A stretch of 7,272 nucleotides of DNA from Fimbriimonadales bacterium (GTDB lineage Bacteria; Armatimonadota; Fimbriimonadia; Fimbriimonadales; GBS-DC), in assembly GCA_026416655.1 (NCBI GenBank), contig JAOAES010000331.1, positions 1-7,272 of the forward strand, written 5' to 3'. The notes beneath the pieces were generated by a model. The model was not told where the DNA came from, did no database searches, and saw nothing but the letters and a program-made list of their open reading frames with translations. Below, in pieces: positions 4,694-7,272 of the stretch (position 1 is the first letter of the stretch; the number at the start of each line of letters is the position of its first letter). The position numbers and the translations under genes were made by a program.

Positions 4694-7272
4694 ATCGCCT
4701 CCGCTGCTTCTTAATCTCCAGCAGTCGGCTGGTGGTGTCGGCGGGCATGGTGGGCTGAGCCGGTTGTCGCGGCGGGGGTGCGCTGACGCTTGCGGGTTCC
4801 TCAACAGGTGCAGAAGCGACGACGGGCGTCGGTTTGGGCTGCGCTGTTGCGCCGTCAGCCTCCACACGACGGGTTCCTGCGCGCTCCTTGACGCCCAGCA
4901 GTCGCGCGGTCGCCTGCGCTTGCGGCGCAGGGCGTCGGGCGCGGGTTCCGCCCAGCAACTTCTCTGGCACACGGCGCAGCAACTCCAGCCACTCCGCGAG
5001 CGGAATCACCACGCGCCGTACCGTGATATCGAGTAGCAGCAGCGCAAGCGCGAGCCACAGCAACGTGCGCCATAAGTCGCGCACGGAGCGTCCCTCTTTC
5101 GCGACGGGGCGGAACGCCTGCGCAGGCGGAGGGTTCACCTTGCCGCCCGTCGTCTCCGCGATGCGCGTCAGCAGCGGTAGGTTCGCCCGCGTGAAGCGGT
5201 ACTCGCTGGGGTACGGGATGGCGAAGCCCGTCGTGTTCGTGCGTACCGCGCCGTCGGGGTCTTTCTCTATTACTGTGAGCGTATAGTCGCCCACGCCGCG
5301 TGCGGGGAACCGCCCGACATACCGCCCCGGCGCTTCCTGTTGCAGGGTAATCGTCATCCCCTCGCCTGTGGGCATGCCGATGCGCACTTCGGGCTGCAGG
5401 AAGTTAATCGGCTCGCCCTGCGGGGTGAACGCCTGCATCTCCACCACTGCCTGCCCGCCCTCAAGGCGCACGGTGGTCTGGTAGTCCTGTTTGCCGCCTT
5501 TGCGCAGGATGGCGCGCGTGAGTTGCGTCCAGAACGGGGCGAACTCGCTCCAACCGACCCAGCGTTGCGCCCACTTGGGCTTCGCGTCGGAGGTGAACGC
5601 CAGCGACTGCCCCAAGCCGTACTGCCATACCGCCAGCAGCGGGTCGTCTTTGTGGGTGCGCATCAGGGTACGCGCCAGCGGGCGGTCGGAGGTGAGGTCA
5701 TACGCCAGCAGCGGGGGCGTGCTGCGCCAGTTAATGCCCTGGAGCATCTCCTCGCCCGCGCTCACTTTCGGGATGAACGCGCCTTCCTCAATCGCAGAGC
5801 GGGTCATCAGCGCGACGTCGGCGGTGAACAGGCGCGGCAGGTCACGCGCTCGCTCCGTCAGGTAGAAGTTGCCCCCCGATATGCGCGAGAGCTGCTGCAG
5901 GAACGCTACATCTTTGCCCCGCCCCAGCGACACAACTGACATCGTGATGCCCACGTTGCGCATGCGCGCCGCAATCTGGAAGCAGCCGTCCTGTTCGTCG
6001 CAGTCGTCGCCGTCGGCAAGCAGAATCACATGGCGGGTCGTGGTCTGGATGGGAAGCAGCGCATTCTCGGCAAACAGCAGCGACGGGCGCACATAGATTC
6101 CGCCCCCTCCGGCATACATCCGCGATACCTGCGCGATGACGGCGTCGCGGTTCTCGGCGCGCTGAATCGGCGCGAGCCACTCCACGCCCGTACCGCTCAC
6201 AATCACGCCGAACTGGTCTTGCGGGCGTAGCAGCTTCAGCGTCTCGATGGCGGCTTTCGCGGCGAGCTGAATCTTGGGGATGCCGTCCTCTTCCACCGCC
6301 ATACTGCCCGAGATGTCCACGATAATCACCACCGTCGCGGGCGGGAAAACTTTGCGCTGGCGCACATCCAAATCGACGGGCAGCATTTCGGCGATGGGCG
6401 TCTCGTAGTAGCCGCCGGGCAGGAACGAGTTCTCGCCGCCAATCATCGCGAAGCCGATGCCCGTGTCACGCACTGCGCTCTGAATCGCGAGCATCATCTG
6501 CGGGCTGAGTGCGACAGCAGGGAAATCATTGAACAGGATGGCGTCGTAGTTCTGCAGTTCTTCGGCGCGGGCAGGGAAAGTGTTCGCGTTCACGCGCGTG
6601 ACTTCGAGGTTATTGGCGCGGAGGGCTTTTTCGAGGGCGCGGGTGGGGTCGGGCGCACCGCCTTCCGCCAGCAGCACGCGCGGCTTGCCTCGCACGCGCA
6701 CGAACGCCCTGCCGATGTTGTTCCGCGCGTCGCCGTCGGGCGCGGCTTCCAGCGCCACGCGATACCGATGGAAGCCCTCTCGCTCGGTCTTGACGGGAAC
6801 CACCACCACATTCTTGCCCGGTGTGAGCTTGACGGGCACGCGCTTGACCGGCTCGCCGTCGCGGTCAATCACCAGTGTGCCTTCAGCGGCTTTGCGCGAC
6901 TCGATGACCACGCGCATGTTGAACGGCTCGCCGATTTTGACCTCGCTGGGGGCTTGCGTCTCCAGCACCAGTGCCTCCGAGTCAGGCGAGGCGGGCGTGA
7001 GCTGCACCACATCGATTTCGATGTTCTCGGTGGCAGCCACCAGCGCGGCGTCCTGCGCGTTGCCTTCGGTCTCGTTGCCGTCGGAGAGCAGCACGATGCG
7101 CTTGTTCTTGCCGTCGGGGAACATCGCGCTGGCAAGGCGGATGGCGGCGGCGATGTTCGTGCCGTCAGGTTCGGGTTTAGAGTAAATCGTGGGCAGCTCG
7201 CGGATTTCGGCGGGCATGAAGTCCACCAAAGCGTCGCGTCCAAACACTACCAGCCCCGCCTGGTCGTGCTCG
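4692..7272 (-). CDS. Membrane-anchored double-VWA protein with GATase-like domain, 5'-truncated by the window
   Basis: The frame is open to the window edge; codons before the GTG at 7247 read EHDQAGLV and continue a VWA core strand, so that GTG is not the start. Numbering from 7247: 1-90 is the end of a VWA domain (MIDAS Thr in DGTN at 28-31, LLSDGNE at 53-59); 95-185 a beta-sandwich; 189-292 a class I glutamine-amidotransferase-like fold with no nucleophile Cys (AMIGGENSF); 303-480 a second VWA with DISGS at 311-315 and LLADGDD at 409-415; 500-680 a conserved stretch (STPPLLAY, THKDDPLLAVWQYGLG, FTSDAKPKWAQRW) then a beta domain; 724-748 a membrane helix followed by Arg residues; 750-851 a Pro/Ala-rich cytoplasmic tail. 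This architecture belongs to uncharacterised membrane VWA proteins common in Planctomycetes, Chloroflexi and relatives. It probably binds proteins outside the cytoplasm; no enzyme activity is expected. An N-terminal membrane segment probably lies beyond 7272. Confidence 0.9.
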   Translation of the reverse strand, partial: EHDQAGLVVFGRDALVDFMPAEIRELPTIYSKPEPDGTNIAAAIRLASAMFPDGKNKRIVLLSDGNETEGNAQDAALVAATENIEIDVVQLTPASPDSEALVLETQAPSEVKIGEPFNMRVVIESRKAAEGTLVIDRDGEPVKRVPVKLTPGKNVVVVPVKTEREGFHRYRVALEAAPDGDARNNIGRAFVRVRGKPRVLLAEGGAPDPTRALEKALRANNLEVTRVNANTFPARAEELQNYDAILFNDFPAVALSPQMMLAIQSAVRDTGIGFAMIGGENSFLPGGYYETPIAEMLPVDLDVRQRKVFPPATVVIIVDISGSMAVEEDGIPKIQLAAKAAIETLKLLRPQDQFGVIVSGTGVEWLAPIQRAENRDAVIAQVSRMYAGGGGIYVRPSLLFAENALLPIQTTTRHVILLADGDDCDEQDGCFQIAARMRNVGITMSVVSLGRGKDVAFLQQLSRISGGNFYLTERARDLPRLFTADVALMTRSAIEEGAFIPKVSAGEEMLQGINWRSTPPLLAYDLTSDRPLARTLMRTHKDDPLLAVWQYGLGQSLAFTSDAKPKWAQRWVGWSEFAPFWTQLTRAILRKGGKQDYQTTVRLEGGQAVVEMQAFTPQGEPINFLQPEVRIGMPTGEGMTITLQQEAPGRYVGRFPARGVGDYTLTVIEKDPDGAVRTNTTGFAIPYPSEYRFTRANLPLLTRIAETTGGKVNPPPAQAFRPVAKEGRSVRDLWRTLLWLALALLLLDITVRRVVIPLAEWLELLRRVPEKLLGGTRARRPAPQAQATARLLGVKERAGTRRVEADGATAQPKPTPVVASAPVEEPASVSAPPPRQPAQPTMPADTTSRLLEIKKQRRR

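Noticed and set aside
5340..7185. Plus-strand ORFs at 5340-5939 and 6580-7185
   Set aside because: Both are shadows of the VWA gene, whose domains are continuous through these positions.
7245..7247. GTG as the start of the VWA gene
   Set aside because: The frame stays open to the window edge, and the codons before the GTG continue a conserved VWA strand. The true start lies beyond 7272.

Overview
The window carries three genes, all on the minus strand. In transcription order, from high to low coordinates, they are: the 3' part of a large membrane-anchored von Willebrand factor A (VWA) protein (4692-7272, 5' end outside the window); a membrane-bound zinc-finger anti-sigma factor (3490-4344); and a 1159-residue exported protein that looks like an outer-membrane beta-barrel (1-3480, complete). 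A 347-bp intergenic stretch separates the VWA gene from the other two. The last two genes lie 9 bp apart and are almost certainly one operon. No tRNA, rRNA, CRISPR array or transposase is visible.

The DNA is GC-rich, and the proteins are rich in Arg, Gln and Pro and poor in Lys. A signal peptide, an apparent outer-membrane protein and an ECF-type anti-sigma factor suggest a diderm (two-membrane) bacterium. The style of the VWA protein, together with long uncharacterised envelope proteins and hairpin-rich intergenic repeats, reminds me of Armatimonadota or similar little-studied phyla. This is an impression, not a proof; no marker gene is present.

Region by region: 1-3480 holds the envelope protein. 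It has a signal peptide, a short N-terminal beta domain, six copies of an unrecognised ~75-residue repeat (about residues 232-690), and a C-terminal half of beta-hairpin character ending in Phe. 3490-4344 is the anti-sigma factor, with a zinc-binding N-terminus, one membrane helix and a Pro-rich outer part. 4345-4691 is intergenic. It has a possible promoter and dyad close to the anti-sigma gene, then a compact multi-hairpin element whose outer arms enclose three hairpins. A 51-codon ORF with a very strong Shine-Dalgarno overlaps that element and begins just after the VWA stop codon. 4692-7272 is the VWA protein: the end of one VWA domain, a beta-sandwich, a glutamine-amidotransferase-like domain without the catalytic Cys, a second VWA domain, a C-terminal membrane helix, and a cytoplasmic tail with a duplicated T-x-R-L-L motif.

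Working together (inference): the anti-sigma factor probably senses the envelope and is made together with the large outer-membrane candidate. No sigma factor gene lies next to it inside the window. The VWA protein is probably a separate transcription unit, with extracytoplasmic protein-binding domains. The most unusual items are the internal repeat of the outer-membrane candidate, the cloverleaf-like intergenic element and the coupled small ORF.
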